Source: Helichrysum umbraculigerum (lineage: Eukaryota > Streptophyta > Magnoliopsida > Asterales > Asteraceae). Taken from it: DNA of 64,000 nt. The first letter of the stretch is position 1, and each line of letters opens with the position of its first letter. The stretch is from contig CATIUR010000001.1 in the NCBI GenBank assembly GCA_949592205.1, positions 313,624,250-313,688,249 of the forward strand, given 5' to 3'. A program made the translations under genes and the position numbers. The notes beneath the pieces are model-generated. The model did no database searches. It was not told the DNA's origin and saw nothing but the letters and a program-made list of their open reading frames with translations. Shown piece by piece: positions 53,041 through 64,000 of the stretch.

Positions 53041-55870
53041 TAGTACAACACACTTTTTTGCTGGAATTACTCTATTCTTATTGGCAGGAGACAACTATGG
53101 TAATTTCATACTCGGAAACAGTTTAAATAGAGCAAAAACAATCTAGCAGGATCGCGGTCGTCTCGCGGTCTCCTTATTGCAGGCACATTTTACGATTGCT
53201 GGCAGCCACACTTCCAGCATGTTTGCAGTCCTTTCGGGCCTGATTTGCGTGCATATTCGCAACCATTTCGGTCCCAATTTGTTGGCCTAATCGCAGCTGC
53301 ATTTCATCCCTGCCCGCAACCGCAATTCTTGCATGCTTGCTGCAACCATGCCTGTCGGGCTGCCCCTTTTGGCAGGCACCGTAACCCCTGCCACCTTTGG
53401 CAAGCACCGTGCCTCGTTCAGGAGGGCTCTGTACCCTGCACACATGAATATAGGTCAAATGCTGAATCAGGGTTCAAGACTTATTTTATCAGCATCATCA
53501 TCGATTGAATTATCGAGTCAGGTATGGCTTATCTATGTAAGTCTTCACTCACATCTTTGCCATGCTTACTTAGCAGCACCTATTAAAACAATGGTAAGCA
53601 AAGACAAGCAGGTACGTGATGTTCATATTTCAAATTTTCAATACAAGGTGTGTACACCTCAGAGTACATCTATAGTATGCACAAGATTAGTAGCCTGCTA
53701 TGGTTTTCATTCGAGCTACATTTTATGTTATGTTAACAAAACTATTTAAACTAACATGTTTTACGTCATTCATGATGTACTAAATTAAACACTTTACAAA
53801 TGGTATTATTGATAATGCCAACAGCAGACCCCTAATCGCATCTCGATACGAACAAAAGATGTTACTAATAAAAAAATGGGGTTGTGCACATAGCATATAA
53901 GATAAATGAGTCCATGAAATATTTTTGGTCAGAAGCTTGTCATAATCTGGACTCTTATCCGAGCTATCATTGCAATAATATTTCTAATTTTGCCTTAATT
54001 TTTAAACATGGCCACTGATTTATACGAGATTTGGAGGTCCCATGCTCTGCCAATGAATATAATCATAGATTAAAATATCGAGTCGGCAAAAATAATCAGG
54101 GCCCATTTCGGGTTTGATTCGTAGGCATTCAGACAATTATGGATCTATTCGCAGCCACCTTTCAGGCCTGCTTGCAGCGCCTGATGTTTCGGGCCTGCTT
54201 GCAGCGCCTGATGTTTCGGGCCTTCTTGTGGCCATTTTTCTAGGCACGCTGGTAGCCACTTTCGGGCCTGCTCGAGCCGCCTGCTTGAGACATCTGCCGA
54301 GCACTCTACCGAATTCAGTCTGTTAGTCTTTCCATCTGATTGACATACACTACTACGTGTAAGTTCAAGATCCAAATTCATGTGTCTAATATTTTGGATC
54401 AACATCTGCTTATTACCCGAGAAACATAGGAAACTTTCATTCCTCTTAGACATTATCAGACACGACTTTAAGCAAAAGTTACAAATAAAGTTCCTTTATT
54501 CATTTTCACATCAACTGTGATGAATTTGTGTGTATTTAGATCATTGTTACTACTTACTACTAATTTTTCAAAAACAAAATGTGGGTGCCAACCACCGCTA
54601 CTAGTGCCCGTGACCAAATCTTTAACGTGCTTACTTAGCAAATTAGTTGCACCTTATGTTGCCATTTATCTATTTATCATAAAATTTTGTGGTCTCAGAT
54701 TTACAGATTTGCTAGGAGAACTCCAAATGATATATAATATATCATTTGGAATTTTAAAAAATATTGATTATGGCCTTTATTTTAAGCTTACAAGTTTAAA
54801 TGCCTAAGGTACTAATAGTATATGGCAGTACATGAAAAAGAAAGAATGTACATGTATTAATGCATAGTGTACAACTTTGTTCCCATGTTACATACGCACA
54901 TGCCTAGCTTTCTGTGAAACAAATGAATAATTATTCATTATCCAAAAGTCACCACAGTTATCATGCGACTTGTTTTCAGTTGAGTCATGAGCAAGGGCTA
55001 TTAAAAACGGCCAAATAAATGTTTGTGAACAAACACAACAGCTACTATTGCACGTAGGCACTCCACGTGCCCAATGACATGTATCAGCCAATTAGAAAAC
55101 TATTTGCTCGTATTGTACAAAAATTTATTTTTCTTAGCAGGAACAACCAGTGGTAATTTTATACTCAATGCCAAGGGTTCGTCAAAATGCCAGTCGTTTG
55201 ACTTACAACCTGTGTTGGGTCTGATTCGCAAGCCCATACAGATTTGATTGCAGCTCTATTCAGACCACTGCCTTTGCTCGCGATCCCTGCCTTTGCGTTA
55301 ATTCAGTTTTGTTTTCATACAAACCAAAAAAAAAGAGCAACGATGCTAGTTTATGGAACAATATATGAAACCAAGAGCCGAAAGTCTATTGGTTTAATTA
55401 TTATCAAGTGTTACCAATTGAAAACCCAGCTATTCCACGAACCAGGACCACACAAAATTAGTAACAGTTTTAATAGCTATCAACACTCACGTAATGCCAT
55501 GATCACAACCCATGTGCTTTTCTGATCGTATTCCATGCAATTTAGTTGCACAAGCATAATGGTGACACCCAATCATTATTTTAAGTTCAACACTGCTAAC
55601 GGTGTTAGCAATATTGAACTGGGGGAACCAGGATACAATATTGGCCTTGATGGCCCCTACCCTGGTCATTTTTCTTTTGAGTCGGTCTGAAACTTCTCAT
55701 GTCAGATATTGCCTCAACGCCTATAGACCCAACTCACCGACCAGCAGGCATTGAGCTTTCCAGCTCAACTATTCAGTTTTGTGTTATTCATCATGGAGTT
55801 CGACAACATCGAGCTTTACAGTTATGCTATTTATAATTGGGCTTTCCAACCTTGCTTTCGGCATTGTGCT
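53041..55870. repeat. Degenerate repetitive region, roughly 1-kb spaced related blocks
   Basis: Blocks at ~53150-53450, ~54110-54310 and ~55200-55300 share GC-richer phrases (GCAGC, TTTCGGGCCTG, GCCTGCTTGCAG). The sequences before them also resemble each other (AGCAGGAACAACCAGTGGTAATTT at 55135 and GCAGGAGACAACTATGGTAATTT at 53085). CATGCTTACTTAGCA (53559) and CGTGCTTACTTAGCA (54628) are another pair. A short exact tandem GCAGCGCCTGATGTTTCGGG lies at 54176-54222. It may be the decayed interior of the element whose LTR begins at 56421. Frames here have no family signature. Confidence 0.4.
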
Positions 55871-55879
55871 TCACAAACA

Positions 55880-56310
55880 AGGATGAACATTGAGTTTTTA
55901 AGCTCTACTTTCTAGATTGAGTTATTAAGCTCTACTTATTACACGTGATCGAGCTTTTGAGCACTACTTATCAAACATGATTGAGCTATTAAGCTTTATT
56001 TATCAAACATGATTGAGCTTTTAAGCTCTACTTTTCAGATTGACCTATTAAGCTCTATTTATCAAACATGATTGAGCTTTTAAGCTCTACTATTCAGATT
56101 GAGCTATTAAGCTCTACTTATCAAACATGATTGAGCTTTTAACCTCTACTTTTCAGATTGAGCTAGTAAGCTTTACTAATTAAACAAGGATGAGTTATTA
56201 AGATGTGATTTCAGATTCGGCTCTTAAGCTCTGCTTTCAAGACGAGCTCTTAAGCTCTGCTTTTTAGACAGGGATGAGCTATTAATCTCCGCTTTCTAGG
56301 ATGAGCTCCG
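55880..56310. repeat. Tandem array of a ~30-bp palindrome-bearing unit
   Basis: About fourteen units of GATTGAGCT[TA]TTAAGCTCTACTT plus [TA]TCA[GA]A. Each contains the near-palindrome GAGCTTTTAAGCTC. Units alternate in pairs (CAGATTGAGC / CAAACATGATTGAGC) and decay toward the right. It lies ~110 bp before the LTR-like start at 56421. Confidence 0.85.
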
Positions 56311-56739
56311 CCTTCAGATTAAGCTACCATAAACCTTCAAGAAGGTCGTTCAGGCCTATATACGGTATCAACATTAAAAATGTTACTAGTGAACAACCGA
56401 TGCAAGCCTGGAGGGGAATGATGTGACACCCGATAAATTAGGACAACTATTAATGCCTAATCATGAGGTAATTACGTGTATTTAGGGCGTAATAAAACTA
56501 AGTGAAGTAACTGTTTATATATTTATATATAAACTAGTTCAATGATCCGTGACTACACGGGTTTGATAAAAGATTTAAATTATAAGATTGTTTGATATTT
56601 TTTTCAAAAGTAAAAAATGTAGAAGTAAATTTTATATACTTTATTACATTTTGTACTATTATTAACATTTTATACAATTAAAATATCCATTATAAGTCAA
56701 GTTAACTTTATTGTTTAATGTTTTAAGAATTAAATTTAA

Positions 56740-59700
56740 AATTATAGGTGGGGGGCTCTCCAACTTGTACATATTCATGGCCTAAAGCAATGGGTTCTGA
56801 GGTTTGACCCATTCATCTTACGCAGATCCACAACTTATATAATACTACATATCAAATATTCGAATAATATAAGAAAAAGAATCACAAAATGCATCAAAAA
56901 AAAAATTATATCAAAAGTGACATCCTTCCGTAATTCAACTAACGATCATAACTTGCGACAACATAGCAACCCAAACAAAAAATTTCACGTATTAACATAC
57001 TCTAGGTAAATGGGTCAAAATTACCACCTTTGACTCACTCAATGGCAAAAAGATGGTCAAAAATACCAACAAAGAAAGATAGTAATAGCCATTTCAACAT
57101 GATTGAGTAAAAAATTTACCAAGTACAACGCTTAATCAACATCGTTATTCTAATTATATATAGATTATAGAGGGGACTTTGCATTATAATGTAAATAGGT
57201 AAATAAAAAGAACCATGAGACAATATCTAAAGAGCAAAAGCATTAATTTTAGCTTTCCATCATATTACACTGCAATTACAGGTGTTAGTGTTGATATTTG
57301 CATACATTATCTTAAAACAGATAATATAGGTGCATACATATACATATTACATTACGTACAGATCTGATTGAAGGAAGCTTAATTCCCGGATTCCTACAAC
57401 ATTCAGACTGCCCCTCGTAGCATTAGCATACACATACATAAAAATTAGAGCATTCTATTATAAAACAAAAAGAACATAAAGATTGAGTATCACATACCTC
57501 TTTGATAACATATTCTACAATGCAACAGGAAACATCTCGATAACTTACATGCTTCCAACTTCTTCACACATACAAAAATGAAAATATCAAAAATAAAAAG
57601 ATTGATTCCAATAAAAATTTATTTGAGGAAGATGTATAATTGCTATTTGTATATGTTTTATTATCAAAGAAAATGGAATTAGAAGTCAATCATTCGAATG
57701 ACATGAAGTTTCTAACATTATCATTCTCTTTTTTTCAAAAAAGCATTTAATCAAACAACATTAGGGGCTCATTAAAATACATATTGCAGACTCTGAAACT
57801 CATTTTGAGAGATGCAAATAAATTAACCGCTTCACACCAGTTCAAACCCATGATTTTACATTAAGGTCAAGTAGAAGACCAAATATATATAGAGACCATT
57901 AACTAAATGTACCAAAAAGCTTCCTTAATTTAGCTATTTTTTTATGCATCCAACTGCAGGTTATAGGAGCAGTATTAGAATTACAAATTAAGTAACAAAA
58001 ATGAAAAATAATAAATGAAGATGTATAGTTAGAATACAACGGTGGAAAGAATTCTAAGAATCTCATTTTCAACAATGGTGCAAGTTAGAAAACAAATTGT
58101 GGTAAACTTTTCATCAACAGTGGGAAGAATTCTAAGAATCTTATTTTCCGAGCAGCTTCTCGATATTGAGCCAGCCTTCGAAGTACCTGAATCACGAGAT
58201 GGTATAACAGTGACACATCATAAAATTTTCATCAATTTTACATTCCGTTAAATAGCAAACTAAAATATAATTTGATCACTTAAAAACCTTATGGTCTCCA
58301 TTTTTGCCCATTAATCTTTCCATTGAATCTACTACAACTTGAGCTCCATGTTGAACACTATTAAACTGTCCAAAAGAAACAATATTCAGTTTCCCAACAA
58401 ACCCACATGAGAAATTGCACAACAACACCGAAAAATTGTATTTTTCGATGAACCCACATGCCAAAATCATAAAAAAATTCATAATACCCAAGTTATGCTT
58501 ACCATGTGATGTGGACGAAACTGCAACCTATTAGAAATAAGTCCTGATGCTGCATTCCCATGTTTTAATTCATTATATATTGAACCTACCACCAAACACC
58601 GCAAAAGTATTCCAAACTTAGATATATATACATATTTCTACTCCAAGAAAGTAAAAATATTAATAATAAAAATGGACTAACTTGAGCTGAAATCAACAGC
58701 ATCATCATGCTGATGAAAAACATGTGAGTTTTGAAGGTCCCCAAGATCAGCAAAACGTGCATCATTTCTTGCAATTTCATCTGCTCTGCTTTTTATATTT
58801 TTTTTCTTGATTAAGCAATTACTGATTAAAAAGCTATCAGTAAGGAAGTTAAAAGTTGTAAAAAGAAAGTGTACCTAATGTAAAAAGGATATAAGTCTGT
58901 AGATTGAGGTTATGGTGTTGTTGTAAAGCTTTGAATTTACGTAGTCAAAAGTCTATCACGAAAAAAGGGAAAAACGCTTTGTATTTCATCGAACACTTGG
59001 TATGCATCATGAAGGTGTTAAATAAACACACACCAGCTTCATCCCAATTTCATTTCATCATGGAAAATTGATAACTTTAAATGCCTCTTGATTGCTACAA
59101 CCTTCAACAATCGGTACAAAAATGGACTTAAGAAAGAAAACGAAAAAAAAAAGCAAGCATAGATTAATAAACTCCCACAAGTACGTAAGCCATTTAAATT
59201 GTTTTCAGAAATTAGAACATACCCATAAGCAATTTGTCCATCTTCTTCCTTGCCTTCTTCTTCACATCGTCCTTTCACTCAAGCATCACCATCATTGACT
59301 TAACATCGTCCTTTTACTTACAGAGAAGAAACCGAAGCTAATTTATTTCATGAAAATCAATTACTGTAATGAAGATTCTGAAAACAGCGAAGTGCAGATG
59401 ATGATGGAGATGATGAAGTGAAATGGAAATAGAAGATGAAAACATAGCATAAAAGAATTAGAGAATTCAATTAGAAATCGAATTTGAAGGAGTTTACCGT
59501 GATTAACATCTTCAAAGCCTGAGAGAAAATAAAGAAAGATGAGTATTTTGATTCCTTTAATTCAAATGTATTTGAAGCGGAACTAATGATAGAAATTCAA
59601 TTGGAGTATGAGGCGGTGGCATTGATAGTTGAGAACCAATGAGATACAAAGCATGCAAAAAGTAATTATGCAAGCGTGCCTGGATATAGAAGTGCATTGG

Positions 59701-59744
59701 AAATAACAGATAACCATAAAAAATACAGTAAACAATTTAAGTCG
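56740..59744. other. Helitron interior, no gene recognised
   Basis: AT-rich; many short frames without family signatures. GGAAGAATTCTAAGAATCT appears twice (58046 and 58122). Repeated phrases about 58386-58480 (CCCACATG..AAATT) suggest a local duplication. Captured host-gene fragments are common in Helitrons, but I could not identify one. Confidence 0.4.
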
Positions 59745-59749
59745 TTAAA

Positions 59750-62586
59750 TGATATCGCGTAAAAAGTCATGTTTTTACTACCGATATCTCTCTCATTCTG
59801 GAACGATTCTTGGCATTTTAATTCAAATATAGTACAAATCAATAACATTATGCCAAGATGGTCAAAACAAGGTTGCACGATAAAAATCAAGCAAAACGGA
59901 TGAGAAACGAAGATTCCACACACGTTTGAAGATTCAAGGCATCAAAACAAGATTTCAAGACTAAAGTGTCCTTCACCAACATCCATTCTATCCAAGATGT
60001 TCGTTTTCAAAATACGAATCCAACAGAAGAAGAATCAACTAAAACGGATAAAGAATGAAGATTCTACGCCCGCCGGAAGATCCAAATGATTCGTACGCAA
60101 TATCTGGAGCTAGGAACCTCATCTTAGGGCCTATCTTATGTCAAAATATTCATTTTTGAATTACGAATCCAACAAAAAAAGAATCGACGCAAACGGACGC
60201 ATAACGAAGAAAATACGCACGAATCAAGAAACGAAGCAAAAGACAGCGAAACGGGGCGGGTACAGGCCAGCCGCCACCGGCCACCCACCAGCCGCCGCCG
60301 GCCACCTGTCCCCTGCCTCGGTTTCCGTTTTTGGCAACTTTTTGTACCTGGTGCGCCTACTTTTCGTGTTGTACAGTACCCGGTGCGCCTACTTTTCGTG
60401 TTGTACAGTACCCGGTGCACCCTTTTGGCTACCTTTTACTAACATGCACCTCTTGATGCTAATGTGAGCCAAAGCTCACCTATAAATAGGAGGCTTAAGG
60501 CTTCATTTTAACTTGCACCATATGCACACACATTAAGCATATTTCTTTCTTTCTTTTCTAGTTTTATTCTTTCTTTTATTTTTCTTTTCACTTTCTCTCT
60601 CTAAGTTAAGTAATTTAGTGAGAGATAAGTAGGGGGATTAATTATGTAGTAGTTAGTAGTAGCTAGCTTAGCAATGTAACGCTTCGGAATATTCGGAAGT
60701 AATATAAACATCGTTTTTGCTCGCAATAATTACGGGTAATATCTATCCTTTTCTTTTATTAATTAATTGTAATGTTCTTGTTTGATGTTTATGATTTATT
60801 AATATTGGAAATGTCTATTTCCATGATATGCGAGTAGTTGTTTATATGTTTTCCATGATTTAGATAGTTATAATGGGATGATAATAAATGTTGTGAAGTA
60901 ATATGACGGCCCCTATTCGACTGTTCTCGGATATAGTGCTGGAAACGCTTTAGGCGGAGTACAAACGTACGAAAGTCTGAGAACGACCGAAGGTAGTTAT
61001 ATTACGGACCAATACTTTAAATGTGCTAAATGAATTTCTATTTATAGTTTAATTATAACATTATGAACGAATGATGGCATGTTTGGCCAACCGCTTATGA
61101 CCAGACTACCCCAACTTATTCCGGTAGGGTAAAACCCGTTTATGTGACTATTTATTCAATAGACCATGCCATGATACGGACATCTCTGACGACCGAGATT
61201 GTAGTATAGGATTCGAGGGTAGTTGTTAGCCGATATGTTCAGTACATTTGGGAGAACTTCCGGTGTATTGTAATTGTTTGTGTTTACTATCCATGTGACA
61301 TATCTTCTATCTGATTGCGGACAACTCTACGTTAGTTAGTTGATAGGATCATAAAAACAACTCATTCCAACATAGTCTAAACTCATAAAAAGAAACTTAT
61401 ATGAATGGGAATTATTATACTTTGTTATTGTTTAAATATATGACTCCTGACCTAATTTATGGAGTACCCTTTCCAGTTATCCACGTGACTGCAACCTAGA
61501 TATTAGGGAATCATGAACCTTAATTGTGGTAAGTAGTTATCTGTGCCCATGACATGCAATAAGTAAGACACAATGAAACCACTCGTTGTATATATTAGAT
61601 TTACATTTCTGCACTGCTTTACATTTAGTTAGTTTAGAGTGTCACCCTCACTGTCAATTACTCTTGACCGCATGTTAGACGTAAGAACCCGTGGAACTAC
61701 CCTGTAAAGTACACCGTCTATTACTGAAAGGCATGGTCCTCATATGAAACATGTTTTAAACAAACTGTGAATAATTTGGAGATGTATAACTGTTTGAAAA
61801 GGAGAGGTCTAGGTCATAAATCAAAGTAATTAGAGCTTAACAAAAGTATTAACAAGGTCTAGAAAGGAAAGTCCAAATGACTTAGATACATCAATCCCCC
61901 TAGATCTTACATATTTGATTCTTTAAACATAACAAGTTAATAATTAGATACACTATTAGAAGAACGAGAGATAAGCTTAGGTGTTAAGAACGGTCGGACC
62001 TATGAGATGATACGCTGCTTTATTCATGTACCTCGGTTAACCACCAAAATAGGTTGCTTATCTTTCAACTAGGTAAGTATTGGGAGTTTAGCGTATTGCT
62101 CCGATCAGAATCACGATAACCTAGTTCCTAGTGACATGCCAATGGGAAAATTAATTGGTAGGGTTCTAGAGTTTACACCAAAGTCTGTCAATCTATTAAT
62201 CTGAAAATGTCCCCATCATAAACACCATCCCGATATTATACTATCCCAAGTCATGGTAAACCACGTCTTCCTTATCCTTAGTTGTTCCTTATATGCTAGC
62301 TAGCTCATTTTAGTTTTATTCCTTTAGTAGTTTAAATTAGATAAAAACCCAAACAAAACCAACTATCTGATCCCCATCTTGAAGACTTAATTATCCAAAC
62401 AAGCTCTGTTTCAAATTCGACCGTCTGGAGACGACCCTGATCATCCTTACCACGTACTAGTATCAAATACTTGTGCCTAGTACCAATAGGTAGTTCGGAG
62501 GTTTAGGCCCCAAGCAAAATAAATTTTAAAACACCCTGATCGCACCCTCGGTAGTTACAACAACACCAACGGCTGAGGGCGCATCA
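59750..62586 (+). repeat. Solo LTR, 2837 bp, of a TE-E-related family
   Basis: Starts TGATATCGCGTAAAAAGTCA and ends GGCGCATCA, with a perfect 5-bp TSD TTAAA (59745-59749 and 62587-62591). Layout and local phrases (GTAAAAAGTCA[CT]GTTTTTAC, GTACAAACGTACGAAAG, CACGTGACT, TTAGGTGTTAAGAA[AC]GGTC, ATAACCTAG..TAGTGACAT) parallel the TE-E LTR, so it is a diverged relative. No internal sequence remains, the result of LTR-LTR recombination. CCCGGTGCGCCTACTTTTCG is tandemly repeated at ~60348-60410. Confidence 0.85.
60481..60489 (+). promoter_or_regulatory. TATA box of the solo LTR
   Basis: TATAAATAG preceded by GCTCACC and followed by a CT-rich leader (CTTTCTTTCTTTTC), the same arrangement as in the TE-E LTR. 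Confidence 0.65.
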
Positions 62587-63460
62587 TTAAACTAAATTAA
62601 AAAAAAATCAAAATTCTGAGAAAAATCCTTGAAGTCTAGCATATCCACGTCATCATTGAAACAACCTTAGAATTGGACAAATCAGCATTATGACAGCAGC
62701 ACTAACTCCCTTTTATTAGATAGATAAGATATACACCTACGCGATTTACTTAACTCGTGCGTTAACTATACAGATGGAACCTATGGAACCTATGGAACCT
62801 GAGAATTTAAAAAACGGACGTTGGTGACGAACTTTTAATAAATAATGTGGGTTTATCCCGAACAAACGTTATTTACATATATATATATTATAGAATTATA
62901 TTACGGGCGAACATTTTGTTAAAAACATAGCCGAACGCGACGAAAACACGCGAGACACGCCTGACGAACAAAAACCGACAAACATTCTATAAATTTTAGA
63001 TAAAGTATATCAAGGTATTATTTCAACTAAAAATAACGTGGATGTAACGCTAATCGAAACAGAGAAACTAAATGTTTAACGATTTAACAAATATACACAA
63101 AATAACGTTTAACCGACCGCGGGACTTAACACGAGTTGAGGAATGAAACGAGTGAGCCCGAGACCCAAATGGGTCGGCCCGAGCTCAGCTCCAAAACCCG
63201 AACCGACCCACCCTTTCCCCCTCTTTTTACTTCATTTTCTTCTTCATTTTACACACACACATACACCCACATTCTCTCATCTCTCTCTCTCAAATCTCGA
63301 TCTCTCTCTCTCACTACAACATCACAGTGGCAACAGCCACCACCACCACCACCGAAAATCACCATCAAACATCATCCCCATCATCGACAAGAACGAGCAT
63401 AAGAGAATCACCACTTTATATTTCGATTTTCTCCTCCATCATGACATTATTGTTGTCACA

Positions 63461-63889
63461 CCCCGTCTAAAGCGGAAACAACGGGATATAACGACGATAG
63501 GATCACAACACATTATTATAAAGAATCTATATGAAAATAAAACTCCAATGTGTTATGATACTTGTAACATGAATAGTGGTTCATGCTACGCGTACATATC
63601 AACAAGGAAACAAATTAGCAAACAAACATCCAAGAATATAAAGGCAAAACATGCCTTTCTCAAAAAGAAAATCGTCGCACGTCTTGGAAACCCTCAGGTT
63701 ATGTTACAATGGCCGGCTTTCTCTCTCTACATGGCGATTAGGGTTTTTTCCATAGGTGGTTCTAATCGTTTGAAATTTCTGTTAATATTATGCAAATTCT
63801 TTCTGGATTTCTGGATTTCTTGTGTTTTGTTTATGCAATAGTCGTGTTCGTGTGGTTTCTTTTGGACTTTGTTTTTGTTTTCTAGAGAG
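63461..63889. other. Sequence before the right-edge gene, possibly including its 5' intron
   Basis: CCCCGTCTAAAGCGG onward has the look of another LTR edge: TGTCACACCCCG at 63454 read with GTTATGTTACA at 63698-63708 could bound a 255-bp minus-strand LTR fragment, but the flanks (ATTGT, ATGGC) do not match. From 63709 the sequence is T-rich with GGGTTTTTTCC and ends TTTGTTTTCTAG at 63885, a plausible intron acceptor five bases before the next gene's ATG. Confidence 0.4.
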
Positions 63890-64000
63890 ATGGTAGGATC
63901 GGCAAGCAAGAAAAAGAAAAGGAAGGAGGCTAGGGTTTCTGGTTCGAAGATGGCAGGAGATAAAAGTGATGATGATCGTGGTGGTGTTCTGTCTTCTTCC
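63890..64000 (+). CDS. 5' end of an unidentified basic, probably nuclear protein (partial)
   Basis: ATG at 63890 opens 37 codons to the window edge. The start is MVGSASKKKKRKEARVSGSK, with a strong monopartite nuclear localisation signal (KKKKRK), followed by an acidic GDKSDDDRGG stretch and Ser residues. A splice acceptor (TTTTCTAG) lies just upstream, so the ATG is probably in exon 2 behind a 5' UTR intron. AGAGATGGTA is an acceptable plant start context. The frame is too short to name a family; RNA helicases and other nucleolar proteins often start like this, but that is only a possibility. Confidence 0.45.
   Translation, partial: MVGSASKKKKRKEARVSGSKMAGDKSDDDRGGVLSSS

Larger units (their letters stand above)
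56534..62729 (-). mobile_element. Non-autonomous Helitron, 6.2 kb with an inserted solo LTR
   Basis: On the minus strand it begins TCTTATCTATCTAATAAAAG (complement of 62729 leftward) and ends CTAG (56537-56534). Nine bases before that end is a hairpin CCGTG-TAGT-CACGG (56560-56547). Host bases are A before TC and T after CTAG, the A|T insertion site of Helitrons, with no TSD. No Rep or helicase frame is seen in the ~3.3 kb outside the solo LTR, so it is non-autonomous. TC...CTRR ends with a subterminal hairpin are the accepted criteria; the stem here is short (5 bp). Confidence 0.65.
56421..63460 (+). repeat. LTR-like unit, probably a 3' LTR, split by a Helitron
   Basis: A purine run GGAGGGGAATGA precedes TGTGACACCCGATAAATT, the usual start of a gypsy LTR. 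After 113 bp it is cut by the Helitron and resumes at 62730. It then holds a leader-like part with CACACACACATACACCC and TCTCTCTC runs (63250-63320), and ends at TGTCACA (63454-63460), which inverts the start. That gives an 844-bp LTR. No partner LTR lies in the window, so the right end is a proposal. CCACCACCACCACC at 63339 is a small trinucleotide repeat. Confidence 0.45.

Noticed and set aside
53174..53749. Cys-rich overlapping frames on both strands around 53200-53500
   Set aside because: They lie in a degenerate repeat block; both strands are open because of base composition, and no family signature is present.
63143..63841. 232-codon frame with His and Ser runs
   Set aside because: It reads through microsatellite-like CT, CA and CCA repeats of an LTR-like leader, then unrelated sequence; no consistent domain.

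Overview
This is plant nuclear DNA, very probably from a eudicot; the retroelement style resembles Asteraceae, but that is only an impression. Multi-exon genes with GT-AG introns, low GC content and nested retrotransposons support this. Only three host genes are visible. At the left is a small single-exon DUF4228/PADRE-type gene (90-482, +). An eight-exon chloroplast-type SOUL heme-binding gene lies at 50349-52359 (-); I assembled it by hand and it gives a clean 288-codon frame. The first 37 codons of an unidentified basic, probably nuclear protein run off the right edge (63890-64000, +).

Positions 1858-47499 form one nest of insertions, and most boundaries can be fixed by target-site duplications (TSDs). 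The outermost and oldest member, here TE-A, is a short LTR element with ~350-bp LTRs (1858-2220 and 47157-47499). A 14.8-kb Mutator-like element (MULE, 2453-17288; 201-bp TIRs, 9-bp TSD ATAAATAAA) sits in its 5' leader. The MULE carries the classical pair of convergent genes, a GRF zinc-finger gene and a MuDR-type transposase gene, both broken. It was in turn hit by a short TRIM-like element (TE-D, 3655-5426) and by a nearly intact Ty3-gypsy element on the minus strand (TE-C, 6366-15440, TSD GATCT), which splits the transposase gene.

The reading frame of TE-A was split by TE-E (17786-46967, TSD GTGGG). TE-E is an Athila-like but non-autonomous element with a tRNA-Asp-type primer site. It encodes an unfamiliar 456-residue protein with an internal duplication and an ATHILA-ORF1-like frame behind a probable intron, but no polymerase. 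It contains TE-F (26690-34030), a related non-autonomous element encoding an acidic protein. Its 3' LTR is split by TE-G (37017-46359, TSD GTTAC), a SIRE-like Ty1-copia element with one premature stop in gag.

Right of the nest lie a tRNA-derived SINE-like copy interrupted by a hAT-type element (47636-48496, TSD CCTGGGCC), then a Mutator-type MITE (48820-49768, 9-bp TSD), then the SOUL gene. Beyond it come degenerate repeats, a palindromic tandem array, and an LTR-like unit (from 56421) split by a Helitron (56534-62729). The Helitron contains a 2.8-kb solo LTR (59750-62586, TSD TTAAA) related to TE-E. With the nest removed, the PADRE and SOUL genes would be convergent neighbours about 4 kb apart. 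TE names A-G are local labels; family names rest on recognisable motifs, not on a database search.
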